Assembly: GCF_008642275.1 (NCBI RefSeq)
Contig: NZ_CP029189.1
Location: 1,844,001-1,908,000, forward strand
DNA: 64,000 nt
DNA from: Streptomyces venezuelae
GTDB lineage: Bacteria > Actinomycetota > Actinomycetes > Streptomycetales > Streptomycetaceae
Reading direction: 5' to 3'
The notes beneath the pieces are model-generated. The model saw nothing but the letters and a program-made list of their open reading frames with translations, did no database searches and had not been told where the DNA came from. Positions within the stretch are counted from its first letter, which is position 1. Every line of letters starts with the position of its first letter. A program made the translations under genes and the position numbers. This document shows positions 47,904 to 56,446 of the stretch, piece by piece.

Positions 47904-48256
47904 GTGGGAAAGGGCTCCGGTTACGGACAGAAAGTCGTAGGTACTGCTACGCCGGGAGCCCTTATCGGCATCTGCCGAAGAAGCCGGACAGCCAAGGAGA
48001 CCCCCTTCCGCGAAGAGCGGCGGGGCCTCGAAAACCGAGGGGACATCAACAGATGCAAGCGCAGCCTGCTAGGTCTGAGGAGCACAGGCTCGCAGCGCAA
48101 CTTGTAGCATACGGGGGCAGCCGGACAGGGTCAATGCGCGAAGGCGCACACCCCGGGCGGATCACCGCACAACCGGCACAATTCATGGGCGGGAAGCCCT
48201 TCCTGGCGCTCCCTGCCACATTCAGAAGACATTCGCAGACTACGACGACGGGCCCC
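47904..48256. other. Divergent spacer between rpsA and the methyltransferase gene
   Basis: A 353-bp spacer with no gene seen. It contains the rpsA promoter (48106-48134) and a leader of about 195 nt before the rpsA ATG. The right-hand part (48135-48256) must carry the methyltransferase promoter; I did not find a clear -35/-10 pair there. A long open frame running into the methyltransferase start has no credible start signal. Confidence 0.6.
48106..48134 (-). promoter_or_regulatory. Consensus-like housekeeping promoter of rpsA
   Basis: On the minus strand TTGACC (48134-48129), 17 nt, TATGCT (48111-48106). This is the best HrdB-type match noticed in the window, fitting a highly expressed ribosomal gene. 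Confidence 0.78.
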
Positions 48257-49105
48257 ATGAACCAAGAGGACTACGCCTCCGAAGAAGCGTACGAGGCCGA
48301 TCTGGTCTCCGTGGAAGACCCCGAGGCCACACGGCGTGACGCGGGGGAAGCGGAGAGCAGTCGCGCGAGCCGCAGCTGGTGGGACCGCAACGCCGACGAG
48401 TACCAGAACGACCACGGCGCCTTCCTCGGCGACGACCGCTTCGTCTGGGGACCCGAGGGGCTGGACGAGGCGGAGGCGGCCCTCCTCGGCCCCGTCGCCT
48501 CCCTCCGCGACAAGGACGTCCTGGAGATCGGCGCCGGAGCCGCCCAGTGCTCGCGCTGGCTGGCCGCCCAGGGCGCCCGCCCGGTCGCCCTCGACCTCTC
48601 CCACCGCCAGCTCCAGCACGCCCTGCGCATCGGCGACGACCTCCCGCTGGTCGAGGCCGACGCCGGAAGGCTGCCCTTCCGCGACGGCTCCTTCGACCTG
48701 GCCTGTTCCGCGTACGGCGCCGTCCCCTTCGTCGCCGACCCGGTCAACGTCATGCGCGAGGTGCACCGCGTACTGCGCCCCGGCGGCCGCTGGGTCTTCT
48801 CCGTGACCCACCCCGTCCGCTGGGCCTTCCCCGACGAGCCCGGACCCGAGGGGCTGTCCGTCGCCGCCTCCTACTTCGACCGCACCGCGTACGTGGAACA
48901 GGACGAGCAGGGCCGCGCCGTGTACGTGGAGCACCACCGCACGATCGGCGACCGGGTGCGCGACGTGGTCGCGGGCGGCTTCCGCCTGCTCGACCTGGTC
49001 GAGCCCGAGTGGCCGGAGTGGAACAGCCAGGAGTGGGGCGGCTGGTCCCCGCTGCGCGGCAACCTGATCCCGGGCACCGCGATCTTCGTCTGCGAGCGCG
49101 ACTGA
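48257..49105 (+). CDS. Class I SAM-dependent methyltransferase
   Basis: A 282-residue Rossmann-fold methyltransferase. The SAM motif I is VLEIGAGAAQCSRWLA, followed by VALDLSHRQLQHA, the motif IV/post region DLACSAYGAVPFV and VLRPGGRWVFS. The N-terminal acidic region carries SRSWWDRNADEYQ, typical of UbiE/Methyltransf_11-type enzymes of actinomycetes. Substrate unknown. The ATG (MNQEDYASEEAYEAD) has only a weak GGG upstream. The hrpB GTG follows the stop by one base, so both are probably co-transcribed. Confidence 0.9.
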   Translation: MNQEDYASEEAYEADLVSVEDPEATRRDAGEAESSRASRSWWDRNADEYQNDHGAFLGDDRFVWGPEGLDEAEAALLGPVASLRDKDVLEIGAGAAQCSRWLAAQGARPVALDLSHRQLQHALRIGDDLPLVEADAGRLPFRDGSFDLACSAYGAVPFVADPVNVMREVHRVLRPGGRWVFSVTHPVRWAFPDEPGPEGLSVAASYFDRTAYVEQDEQGRAVYVEHHRTIGDRVRDVVAGGFRLLDLVEPEWPEWNSQEWGGWSPLRGNLIPGTAIFVCERD

Positions 49106-49106
49106 C

Positions 49107-51770
49107 GTGATCCGGACCGCCGCCCTCGACGCCCTGCCCGTACGGGAGGCCGTGCCCGCGCTCGTCTCGGCGCTGGACGACCACGGCACGGCGGTGCTCT
49201 GCGCCCCGCCCGGCACCGGCAAGACCACCCTGGTACCGCTGGTCCTGGCCGGGCTGGTGGGCGGCGGGCCGCGCCGCCGGGTGGTCGTCGCCGAGCCCCG
49301 GCGGATCGCCGCGCGGGCCGCGGCGCGCCGGATGGCCTGGCTGCTGGGCGAGCAGGTCGGCGGCGCGGTCGGGTTCACCGTGCGCGGGGAACGGGTGGTC
49401 GGCCCGGACACCGCCGTCGAGGTGGTGACCACCGGGGTACTGCTCCAGCGCCTCCAGCGCGACCAGGAGCTGGCCGCGGTGGACGTGGTGATCCTGGACG
49501 AGTGCCACGAGCGGCACCTGGACGCCGACACGGTCGCCGCCTTCCTCCTCGACGTACGGGAGACCCTGCGCCCGGAGCTACGGCTGGTGGCGGCCTCGGC
49601 GACGACGGACTCCGCCGGCTGGGCCCGGGTACTGGGCGGCGCGCCGGTGGTGGAGGCCGCGGGGGTCTCGTACCCCGTGGAGACGGTCTGGGCCCCGCCG
49701 GCCCGGCCGGTGCGGCCCCCGCACGGGATGCGGGTGGACCCGGCGCAGCTGACGCACGTGGCCGCGGTGGTGCGGCGGGCGCTGGCCGAACGCGACGGCG
49801 ACGTCCTGTGCTTCCTGCCCGGCGTCGGCGAGATCGCCCGGGTCGCCGGGCAGCTGGGCGGGGTGGACGCGGAGGTGCTGCAGATCCACGGCCGGGCCCC
49901 GGCGGCCGTCCAGGACGCGGTGCTCTCCGTCGCGGGACACCGCAGGGTGATCCTGTCGACCGCGGTGGCGGAGTCGAGCCTGACCGTCCCCGGGGTACGC
50001 GTGGTGGTGGACTCCGGGCTGGCCCGCGAGCCCCGGGTGGACCACGCGCGGGGGCTGGGCGCGCTGGCGACCGTACGGGCGTCCCGCGCGGCCGGGCGCC
50101 AGCGGGCGGGCCGGGCCGGGCGCGAGGCACCGGGCACGGTGTACCGCTGCTGGGCCGAGGCGGAGGACGGCCGCCTCGCCGCGTTCCCCGCTCCGGAGAT
50201 CCGCATCGCCGACCTGGCGCAGTTCGCCCTGCAGGCCGCCTGCTGGGGCGATCCGGACGCGGCCGGGCTGGCCCTGCTGGACCCGCCGCCGGCGGGGGCC
50301 ATGGCCGCGGCGCGCGAGGTGCTGGTGGCCGTCGGCGCGGTGTCCCCGGCCGGTGCCGTCGCCGCCCGCGGGCAGCGGATGGCCCGGCTCGGGCTGCACC
50401 CGCGGCTGGCCCGGGCCCTGCTGGACGGCTCCGCCGCGCTCGGTGCCCGCCGGGCCGCGGAGGTGGTGGCCCTGCTGAGCGAGGAGCCGCCGCGGGAGTA
50501 CGGGGACGACCTGGCCGGCGCGTGGCGGCGGGCCCGCGCGGGCGGAGACGGCTACGCCGGGCGCTGGCGCGCGGAGGCCCGCCGCCTGGAGCGTGCCGCG
50601 TCCCCTGCGGGGCGCTCCGCCGAAACCGGGGCCGGTGCCGCACCCCGCACCCCGCTCGGGTGCGGCACCGCTGCCGGGGACCAGCCCCCGGACCCCCGCG
50701 CCTCAAACGCCGGCGGGGCTGAAGAACCAGCCTCGCCGGCGTTTGAGGCGCGGGGTTCGGGGCGGAGCCCCGGCGGCGGAGCCGCGCCCGACGACGGCGC
50801 CGCCGGGCTGATCGCGGCCCTGGCCTTCCCCGAGCGGGTGGCGAAGGGCAAGGGCTCGGGATCCTTCCTGATGGCCAACGGCACCGGGGCCGAGGTGGGC
50901 GAGGGCTCGGGCCTGCGGCGGGCACCCTGGCTGGCCGTCGCCGTCGCCGACCGGCCCCCGCATTCCGCGTCGGCACGGGTCCGGCTCGGCGCCGTCGTCG
51001 ACGAGGACACCGCCCGTACCGCCGCCGCGCACCTGCTCACGGCGGCGGAAGAGGTCCACTGGGAGGACGGCGACCTGGTCGCCCGCGCCGCCGAGCGCCT
51101 CGGCGCGATCGAGCTGGCCGTACGTCCGCTGCGCAGCCCCGACCCGGCGCTCGTCCGGGCTGCCCTCCTCGACGGGCTGCGCGCCGAGGGGCTCGGCCTG
51201 CTGCGCTGGTCCCCGGACGCGCTGGCGCTGCGGGCCCGCCTCGGGTTCCTGCACCGTACGCTCGGCGGCGCCTGGCCCGACGTGGCCGACGACCGGGCCC
51301 TGCTGGAGCGCGCCGACGACTGGCTGGAGCCCGAGCTGTCGCGGGCCCGGCGGCGTGCCGACCTCGGGCGGATCGACGCCGGGCAGGCCCTGAACCGGCT
51401 GCTGCCCTGGGCCACCGGGGAGGCCGCCCGGCTGGACGAGCTGGCTCCGGAACGCCTGGAGGTGCCCAGCGGTTCGCGTATCCGGGTGGACTACTCGGCG
51501 GAGCACGGCCAGCCGGTGCTGGCGGTGAAGCTGCAGGAGCTGTTCGGGCTGGCCGAGACCCCGCGGGTGGCGGGCGTACCGGTGCTGGTGCACCTGCTGT
51601 CGCCCGCCGGCCGGCCCGCCGCCGTCACCGCCGACCTCGCCTCCTTCTGGGAGGGCGGCTACCGGGCCGTGCGCGCGGAGCTGCGCGGGCGCTACCCCAA
51701 GCACCCCTGGCCCGAGGATCCGGCCGGCGCCGAGCCCACCCGGCACACCAACGCCCGGCTCAGGCGCTGA
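49107..51770 (+). CDS. hrpB: ATP-dependent helicase HrpB with repeat-derived insertion
   Basis: An 887-residue DEAH-type helicase: Walker A APPGTGKTTLV (about 33-43), DECHERH motif II (VILDECHERHLDADT), QRAGRAGR and the HrpB C-terminal domain (ERLEVPSGSRIRVDY...VKLQELFGL). HrpB helicases are presumed to act on RNA. The GTG start follows the methyltransferase stop by one base. Residues about 496-564 (DNA about 50595-50800) are not family sequence: a GC-rich segment with a long hairpin repeat sits in frame in the WRAEARRLER ... GLIAALAFPERVAKG junction. The reading frame is preserved and no stop appears. The last 11 bp overlap the convergent DUF3068 gene. Confidence 0.9.
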   Translation: MIRTAALDALPVREAVPALVSALDDHGTAVLCAPPGTGKTTLVPLVLAGLVGGGPRRRVVVAEPRRIAARAAARRMAWLLGEQVGGAVGFTVRGERVVGPDTAVEVVTTGVLLQRLQRDQELAAVDVVILDECHERHLDADTVAAFLLDVRETLRPELRLVAASATTDSAGWARVLGGAPVVEAAGVSYPVETVWAPPARPVRPPHGMRVDPAQLTHVAAVVRRALAERDGDVLCFLPGVGEIARVAGQLGGVDAEVLQIHGRAPAAVQDAVLSVAGHRRVILSTAVAESSLTVPGVRVVVDSGLAREPRVDHARGLGALATVRASRAAGRQRAGRAGREAPGTVYRCWAEAEDGRLAAFPAPEIRIADLAQFALQAACWGDPDAAGLALLDPPPAGAMAAAREVLVAVGAVSPAGAVAARGQRMARLGLHPRLARALLDGSAALGARRAAEVVALLSEEPPREYGDDLAGAWRRARAGGDGYAGRWRAEARRLERAASPAGRSAETGAGAAPRTPLGCGTAAGDQPPDPRASNAGGAEEPASPAFEARGSGRSPGGGAAPDDGAAGLIAALAFPERVAKGKGSGSFLMANGTGAEVGEGSGLRRAPWLAVAVADRPPHSASARVRLGAVVDEDTARTAAAHLLTAAEEVHWEDGDLVARAAERLGAIELAVRPLRSPDPALVRAALLDGLRAEGLGLLRWSPDALALRARLGFLHRTLGGAWPDVADDRALLERADDWLEPELSRARRRADLGRIDAGQALNRLLPWATGEAARLDELAPERLEVPSGSRIRVDYSAEHGQPVLAVKLQELFGLAETPRVAGVPVLVHLLSPAGRPAAVTADLASFWEGGYRAVRAELRGRYPKHPWPEDPAGAEPTRHTNARLRR
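50694..50755. repeat. Hairpin repeat inside hrpB, same family as the 9.7-kb element
   Basis: Perfect 22-bp arms at 50694-50715 and 50734-50755 with the core CGCCGGCGTTTGAGGCGCGG shared with the element near 9.7-9.9 kb. The stem extends further inward to about 28 bp with one G-T pair, leaving a 6-nt loop. It lies within the hrpB reading frame. Confidence 0.8.
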
Positions 51771-52752
51771 CCCCGTCCGTAGGCCCGGCCCCCGCCTCGC
51801 GTACGCGACGGCCGCGGGCCTCCAGCCACAGGGCCGCGCCGAGCAGGGCGAGCCCGCCCGCGGCCAGGCCGATCGGCGCGTAGGTGTGCAGCGCGAGGAC
51901 CTTCGTACGGTTCGCCTTGACCAGGTCGACGGTGTAGTCGGAGTAGTCCTCGCGCATGGTGACGTGTCCGGCGAAGGCGGTGAGCTTGCCGTCGGGGCCG
52001 CCGGCTGCGATGCCGCCGCGCATCTCCTGCTGGATGTCCTGCTCGGCGTTGACGGGTGCGCCGGTCACCGGGTCGACCCAGAACCTCGCCTTGGCGGTGT
52101 ACCAGAGGGTGGTGCCGGTGGCCGCCTCGATCGTCGACGGGTCGATGCCCTCGATCGGCATCTTCTTGGGCATGGGGACCTTCGTCCAGGGGACGGTCTG
52201 CTCGAAGTAGTAGACGTCCATGCCCTTGAACGTGCGCGGTCCGACGTAGTGGATGGGCGAGGAGGTGCGGGTCTGCGCGTCGAAGTACAGGTAGTCGCGG
52301 GGCTCGGTGAAGAAGGGCCACTTGAACTCGATGCCCTCGCGCTTGACGGGGTCGCCGTCGACCATCTCCCCGGTGGCGTGGACCGGGTCCTGGGTGTGCG
52401 CGTCGAAGATGTAGCGCTCGGGGATCTGGGAGACCATCTTGCCGTCGGGGCCGATGATGTAGGACAGGGTGTCCCAGACCACGACGTCCTTGCCCGCGCT
52501 CGCCTCTATCTCCCGGGACGCCTCGACGTTGCCCTTGAGGGTCTGGACGATGGTGACCTTGTCGACCTTCTTGGGCTGCATGCCGCCGGTGTAGTCGAGG
52601 AGCGTCGCGTCCTTCGCCTCCAGGACCATCTCCTGGTACTGGTTCGGCGGGATCTTGGCGAGGCGGGGGTACGCGTACCAGCGCAGCAGCGGTGCGAGGG
52701 CTGCGCAGAACACGGCGAGGGCCAGCAGGACAAGGCTCGCTCTGCGTCGCAC
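51760..52752 (-). CDS. DUF3068-family membrane-associated protein
   Basis: A 330-residue protein with an N-terminal membrane helix (SLVLLALAVFCAALAPLLRWY), a long external region with TLSYIIGPDGKMVSQIPERY and PFFTEPRDYLYFDAQT, and a C-terminal helix (PIGLAAGGLALLGAALWLEA). This is the actinobacterial DUF3068/PorA-like family, function not firmly known. The GTG start (VRRRASLVLLA) has GAGGAGG upstream. A 46-residue membrane protein gene ends 14 bp upstream and is probably in the same transcript. Confidence 0.88.
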   Translation of the reverse strand: MRRRASLVLLALAVFCAALAPLLRWYAYPRLAKIPPNQYQEMVLEAKDATLLDYTGGMQPKKVDKVTIVQTLKGNVEASREIEASAGKDVVVWDTLSYIIGPDGKMVSQIPERYIFDAHTQDPVHATGEMVDGDPVKREGIEFKWPFFTEPRDYLYFDAQTRTSSPIHYVGPRTFKGMDVYYFEQTVPWTKVPMPKKMPIEGIDPSTIEAATGTTLWYTAKARFWVDPVTGAPVNAEQDIQQEMRGGIAAGGPDGKLTAFAGHVTMREDYSDYTVDLVKANRTKVLALHTYAPIGLAAGGLALLGAALWLEARGRRVREAGAGPTDGVSA

Positions 52753-52766
52753 GGCCGGACCCTCCT

Positions 52767-52907
52767 CTACTTTCCGGGCGCGGGGGGCGCGGTGGTGAGC
52801 AGGGGCTTGGGTGAGGTCTCGCCTTCGGGCACCCCGAAGGCCGTGATGGCGAACACGAGGGCCAGCGCGGCCGCGAGGCCGATGGCGGCGGCGACGAATG
52901 CGCGCAT
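52767..52907 (-). CDS. 46-residue membrane protein (SPW_0924-like)
   Basis: A short gene with full coding signature: MRAFVAAAIGLAAALALVFA forms one membrane helix and the tail is GETSPKPLLTTAPPAPGK. I recall this as a small Streptomyces protein family (SPW_0924); that name is from memory. It ends 14 bp before the DUF3068 GTG, and the two are likely co-transcribed. Function unknown. Confidence 0.7.
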   Translation of the reverse strand: MRAFVAAAIGLAAALALVFAITAFGVPEGETSPKPLLTTAPPAPGK

Positions 52908-53018
52908 GCCGGGGCTCCGGAATCTGATGAGGCGTCAGAGATGGGGCACCGTAGCAACGCGGGGGCGAGATGAGAACGGTTCGGCGTGATCCGCGGAACG
53001 CGGGCGCCCCCCGCCCGG

Positions 53019-54080
53019 CTACGACGGGCGGCCGCCCAGGCGGTCGTGGATCGCGCGCAGCCAGGGTTCGCGGACGGCGGGCAGCCGGGACAGGGTGTGC
53101 AGGAGGACACGCCGGTCGGGGTGGAAGGCTCGCCAGGGGTACCGGGGCAGCGGATCGTCGCGCAGGATCCCGCCGGGAAGCAGGCCGGGAGCGGGGACCA
53201 GCCGCCGGTCGTCGTGGAAGGCCAGGTACGTCCAGACGTCGGCGGCCAGGGGCACGGCCTCGGCGGTGCCGGCCGGCGGCTGCCAGGCTTCGCCCGTCTG
53301 CGGGTGCTGCGGGACGAGAACGATGTCGGGAGCGTCGGGGGCGCCGGGGGCGGGGGTGGGCAGGCCCGGCCCGGCCAGGGCCAGGGTCTTCTCGGCCGGC
53401 CCGGCCGGGAACAGTTCGTCGAGCGCGCGGCCGAAGGTCGTCGCGAGGAGGCCGGCGGGGACACCGACGCGATCGCCTCCCGAGGCGGCCAGGAGGTGGG
53501 CGAGGGCGTCCGCGACGGCCGCCTCCCAGTGCGGGCTCCAGCAACCGGGCGCTTCGATCGGCGGCGCGGCCCGACGGTCACGGGTGAGCTCCGTCCAGTC
53601 GGCGATCGGGTCGGGGCCGCCGGAAGGGAGCGCGTGCACGGCGGTCGGATCGAGCCGCACCACTTGCCAGAGCGTGCAGTCGTCGACGCGGGTGGCCACC
53701 GCCCGACCGCAGTCCGCGCAGGCCAGGTTGGGGCCGGCGCGCCCGTCCAGGCCCAGGCAGTAGCCGTCGCAACGCTCGGGGATCAGGACGGTGCCTCGGG
53801 TGTCGCCCGGCGCGACGAGGATCGCGCCCGCCGGCCCGAAGGAGAGGGAGGGGACCGGGGCGAAGACGCCGCGGGCGGCCGCCTCGTCGGCCCCGATCGT
53901 GTCCCACAGCCGCCAGGGCGGGCCGGAGGGCTCCGGGTCGACGGCGTAGGTGCCCTGATCCATCAGGGCGGGCAGCAGTTCGTGCCCGTAGCGCTGGTGG
54001 GTGCGGGCGGGCAGCGCGACCCGCGTCAGGGAGTCGGTCAGCCCGGCTCCGCACCCCGCGCATACGAACACCTCGGCCAT
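53019..54080 (-). CDS. Uncharacterised zinc-ribbon-like protein
   Basis: A 353-residue cytoplasmic protein. The N-terminus holds FVCAGCGAGL and a later segment CADCGRAVATRVDDC, two CxxC pairs that may bind one zinc. The C-terminal two thirds are acidic and Pro/Ala-rich with DVWTYLAFHDDRRLVPAPG and RYPWRAFHPDRRVLLHTLSRLP. No family recognised, though the wording is familiar from Streptomyces hypothetical proteins. It stands alone between DUF3068 and the lytic transglycosylase. Confidence 0.7.
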   Translation of the reverse strand: MAEVFVCAGCGAGLTDSLTRVALPARTHQRYGHELLPALMDQGTYAVDPEPSGPPWRLWDTIGADEAAARGVFAPVPSLSFGPAGAILVAPGDTRGTVLIPERCDGYCLGLDGRAGPNLACADCGRAVATRVDDCTLWQVVRLDPTAVHALPSGGPDPIADWTELTRDRRAAPPIEAPGCWSPHWEAAVADALAHLLAASGGDRVGVPAGLLATTFGRALDELFPAGPAEKTLALAGPGLPTPAPGAPDAPDIVLVPQHPQTGEAWQPPAGTAEAVPLAADVWTYLAFHDDRRLVPAPGLLPGGILRDDPLPRYPWRAFHPDRRVLLHTLSRLPAVREPWLRAIHDRLGGRPS

Positions 54081-54150
54081 GCACCCTCCCCGCCCCCTGA
54101 ACAGCGGGAATTATCAGGGGGCGGGTGATCGGCCGCCAACTCCTTTTGCC

Positions 54151-55365
54151 CTACGGGGCACCGGTCGCGCTCGGCGTCGGCGTCGGCGTCCGGCTCGGCG
54201 TGGGTGTCGGCGTCGGACGCGGCGTCGGCTTGGAGCTCGCCGTGGGGCTGGGCTTCGGCGACGGCGTCACGGTCGGACTGGGCGTAGGAGTGGGGGTGGG
54301 GGTGGGCGTAGGAGTGGGAGTGGGGGTCGGAATGGGCGTAGGCGTCGGCGTGGGCTTCGGGTCCGGCTTCGGCGTCGGAGTGGGCGTGGGGGTCGGCGTC
54401 GGCGTCGGCGTGGGCGTCGGAGTCGGCGTGGGCGTGGGCGTCGGCTTCGAGGTCGGGGGCGGTGTCGTGGGTGTGCCCTGACCCGCATCGGGTCGGTCCG
54501 GAACCGCGTGCGTCCCCTTCAGGTAGTACGTGAACCAGGACCGCACCGTCCGCAGGTACTCCGTGGACCGGTTGTAGGAGAGCACGGCCCGGTCCAGGTC
54601 CGCGTCCACCCGCAGGTCGCGGCCGCCCGCGCACAGGTAGCGCGCGGCGGCGAGGGCCGCGTCGTGCACGTTGTTCGGGTTGCGCCGGCCGTCGCCGTCC
54701 GCGTCCTGGCCCCACGCCGCCCACGTGGAGGGGATGAACTGCATCGGCCCGACCGCCCGGTCGTACCGGGAGTCCCCGTCGTAGGCCCCGCCGTCCGTGT
54801 CCGGGATGTTCGCGAAGCCGTTGCCGTCGAGCACGGGCCCCAGGATCGGCCGCAGCGTGGTCCCGGCCCGGTCGACCTGCCCGCCGCGCGCCTGCCCGGA
54901 CTCCACCTTGCCGATGGCCGCGAGGAGTTGCCAGCGCAGTCCGCAGCCCGGGGCGGTCCGCCCCACCGTCTTCTCCGCGCGCAGGTACGCGGCGAGCACG
55001 CTCGCCGGTATCCCCTGCGACCCTTCCGCGGGCCCGGTCACAGCCGGCACCGCGGCGGCCTCGGGGACGGCCTGCGCCTGCGGCGGCCCTCCGTCGGGCA
55101 GCAGCACCTCCGGTGGCTGCGGGCCCACCGGCGGCGGGAGTTCGGTGAAGTACGCGGAGTCGCCGCCAGCCGGGTCCGCGGCCGGCTGCGACTGCGACTG
55201 CGACTGCGACTGCGACTGCGCGGCGGACTCCCCTGCGGCGGAGAGCCGGTCGGTGCTCCCGTCCGTCGGAGCCTGGGACGCGGTCACCGCGGCGGCCACC
55301 AGAGCGGAGACCAGGGCGGCCGTCGTTCCCCTGCGCAGCCTGCGTCCGAGTATTCGAGCCGACAT
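54151..55365 (-). CDS. Secreted lytic transglycosylase with proline-threonine-rich tail
   Basis: A 404-residue exported murein hydrolase. The signal peptide ([26 protein letters not shown]) is followed by a QS-repeat spacer and an SLT/MltB-like domain: [12 protein letters not shown] holds the catalytic Glu, and [23 protein letters not shown] and ARYLCAGG complete it. The C-terminal 115 or so residues are nearly pure PT repeats with Ser, Lys and Asp, a likely wall-spanning spacer. GGAGGGG precedes the ATG. Peptidoglycan cleavage is known for the family; the tail's role is inferred. Confidence 0.88.
   Translation of the reverse strand: MSARILGRRLRRGTTAALVSALVAAAVTASQAPTDGSTDRLSAAGESAAQSQSQSQSQSQPAADPAGGDSAYFTELPPPVGPQPPEVLLPDGGPPQAQAVPEAAAVPAVTGPAEGSQGIPASVLAAYLRAEKTVGRTAPGCGLRWQLLAAIGKVESGQARGGQVDRAGTTLRPILGPVLDGNGFANIPDTDGGAYDGDSRYDRAVGPMQFIPSTWAAWGQDADGDGRRNPNNVHDAALAAARYLCAGGRDLRVDADLDRAVLSYNRSTEYLRTVRSWFTYYLKGTHAVPDRPDAGQGTPTTPPPTSKPTPTPTPTPTPTPTPTPTPTPTPTPKPDPKPTPTPTPIPTPTPTPTPTPTPTPTPSPTVTPSPKPSPTASSKPTPRPTPTPTPSRTPTPTPSATGAP
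54170..54465. repeat. Degenerate GGCGTC/GGGGTG tandem repeat encoding the PT tail
   Basis: About 300 bp of near-tandem hexamers (such as GGCGTCGGCGTGGGCGTC on the plus strand) encode the Pro-Thr tail of the transglycosylase on the minus strand. It is compositionally simple and prone to length change, so its copy number may vary between strains. It is coding sequence, not a CRISPR array. Confidence 0.75.
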
Positions 55366-55549
55366 GAGCCGGACCCCTCCCCCTCGACGTCCGCGTGACC
55401 CTACGTCAACTCCCTGCACACAGCACGCAAGGTGGGCGGGAATTCACCACATCCCCACGTCCCGAGGCAGGTCACGCATACTGTCTGGACCCTTCGCGAG
55501 CATTGGCCCGATGTAAGGGCCATCCACAGGAAGACCCAGGGAAGGTGCC

Positions 55550-56410
55550 ATGCCGTTCACTCTCAGCCACGCGGCCGCCGTGCTTCCGGCCATCCGCCGG
55601 ACCGGGCGTGCGCGGGGCCCTCTCGTCGCCTCCGCACTCGTCCTCGGGTCGTTCGCGCCGGACACCTTCTACTTCACGGACGCGGTCGTCGAAGGCGTGA
55701 TGACGTACGGGGCCTTCACCCACTCGCTGCCGGGCGTCCTCACCCTGGACGCCGTGCTGACCGCCGTCCTGGTGGGTTTCTGGCTTCTGCTGCGCGAGCC
55801 GCTGGTCGCGCTCCTGCCGCCCGGCTGGCGGGGCAGGGTGTACGCCCTGGTACGGGGCGAGGCCTGGCGCGAGCGCCCCCGGCCGGCCGCGCTCGCGGGC
55901 TGGTTCTACGTCTCGGCGGCCACCGGGTCCCTCACCCATGTGACGTGGGACAGCTTCACGCATCACGACCGCTGGGGCACGGACGCGCTGCCCGGTCTCG
56001 CCGAGCCCCTCGTCTACGGTCTGCCGGGCTACTCCTTCCTCCAGTACGGCACTTCGGCCGTCGCCGCATGTGCCCTGCTCTGGTTCACGGTGACCGCCCT
56101 GCGCCGGCTTCCGGCACTCCCGGCCCCCGCGTCCGTGCCGGTGCTCTCCCGGGCGGAGCTCTGGGGTGCGCTCGCCCTGTTCGTGGTGTGCGTGGCGGCC
56201 GGAGTCACCCGGCGCGTCCTGCGCTTCTTCGACTTCTTCGACCGGATCCGCACGCCCCTCGACATCATCCCGACCATCTGTTTCGGCGCGGGCGCGGGAC
56301 TGACCGTGGCACTGCTGGTCTACGGGGTCCTCGTACGGCTGCGGCACCGCCGCGACCGGACCGGGCGCGAGGCGGACGAGGAAACGCGGACGCCCGTCCC
56401 CTCCGCCTGA
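55550..56410 (+). CDS. DUF4184-family membrane protein
   Basis: A 286-residue DUF4184 protein: MPFTLSHAAAVLPAIRR at the N-terminus, a GSFAPDTFYF metal-like motif and about six membrane helices (LGSFAPD..., TLDAVLTAVLVGFWLLL, SVAACALLWFTVTAL, WGALALFVVCVAAG, GAGLTVALLVYGVLV). The SH and THVTWDSFTHHDRWG residues resemble the YdjM/hydrolase-like membrane families; the activity is not known. It is convergent with polA; a hairpin straddles its stop codon. Confidence 0.88.
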   Translation: MPFTLSHAAAVLPAIRRTGRARGPLVASALVLGSFAPDTFYFTDAVVEGVMTYGAFTHSLPGVLTLDAVLTAVLVGFWLLLREPLVALLPPGWRGRVYALVRGEAWRERPRPAALAGWFYVSAATGSLTHVTWDSFTHHDRWGTDALPGLAEPLVYGLPGYSFLQYGTSAVAACALLWFTVTALRRLPALPAPASVPVLSRAELWGALALFVVCVAAGVTRRVLRFFDFFDRIRTPLDIIPTICFGAGAGLTVALLVYGVLVRLRHRRDRTGREADEETRTPVPSA

Positions 56411-56426
56411 GCAGCGGGGACGGGCG
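56391..56426. terminator. Bidirectional hairpin between DUF4184 and polA
   Basis: CGCCCGTCCCC (56391-56401) pairs with GGGGACGGGCG (56416-56426), 11 bp with a 14-nt loop. The stop codon of the plus-strand gene (56408-56410) is in the loop; polA ends 21 bp to the right. It can terminate both convergent genes. Confidence 0.65.
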
Positions 56427-56446
56427 CCGGGTGGACCGTACGGCGA

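Noticed and set aside
54170..54465. CRISPR-like array
   Set aside because: Repeats are contiguous degenerate hexamers without spacers and encode a Pro-Thr tail.
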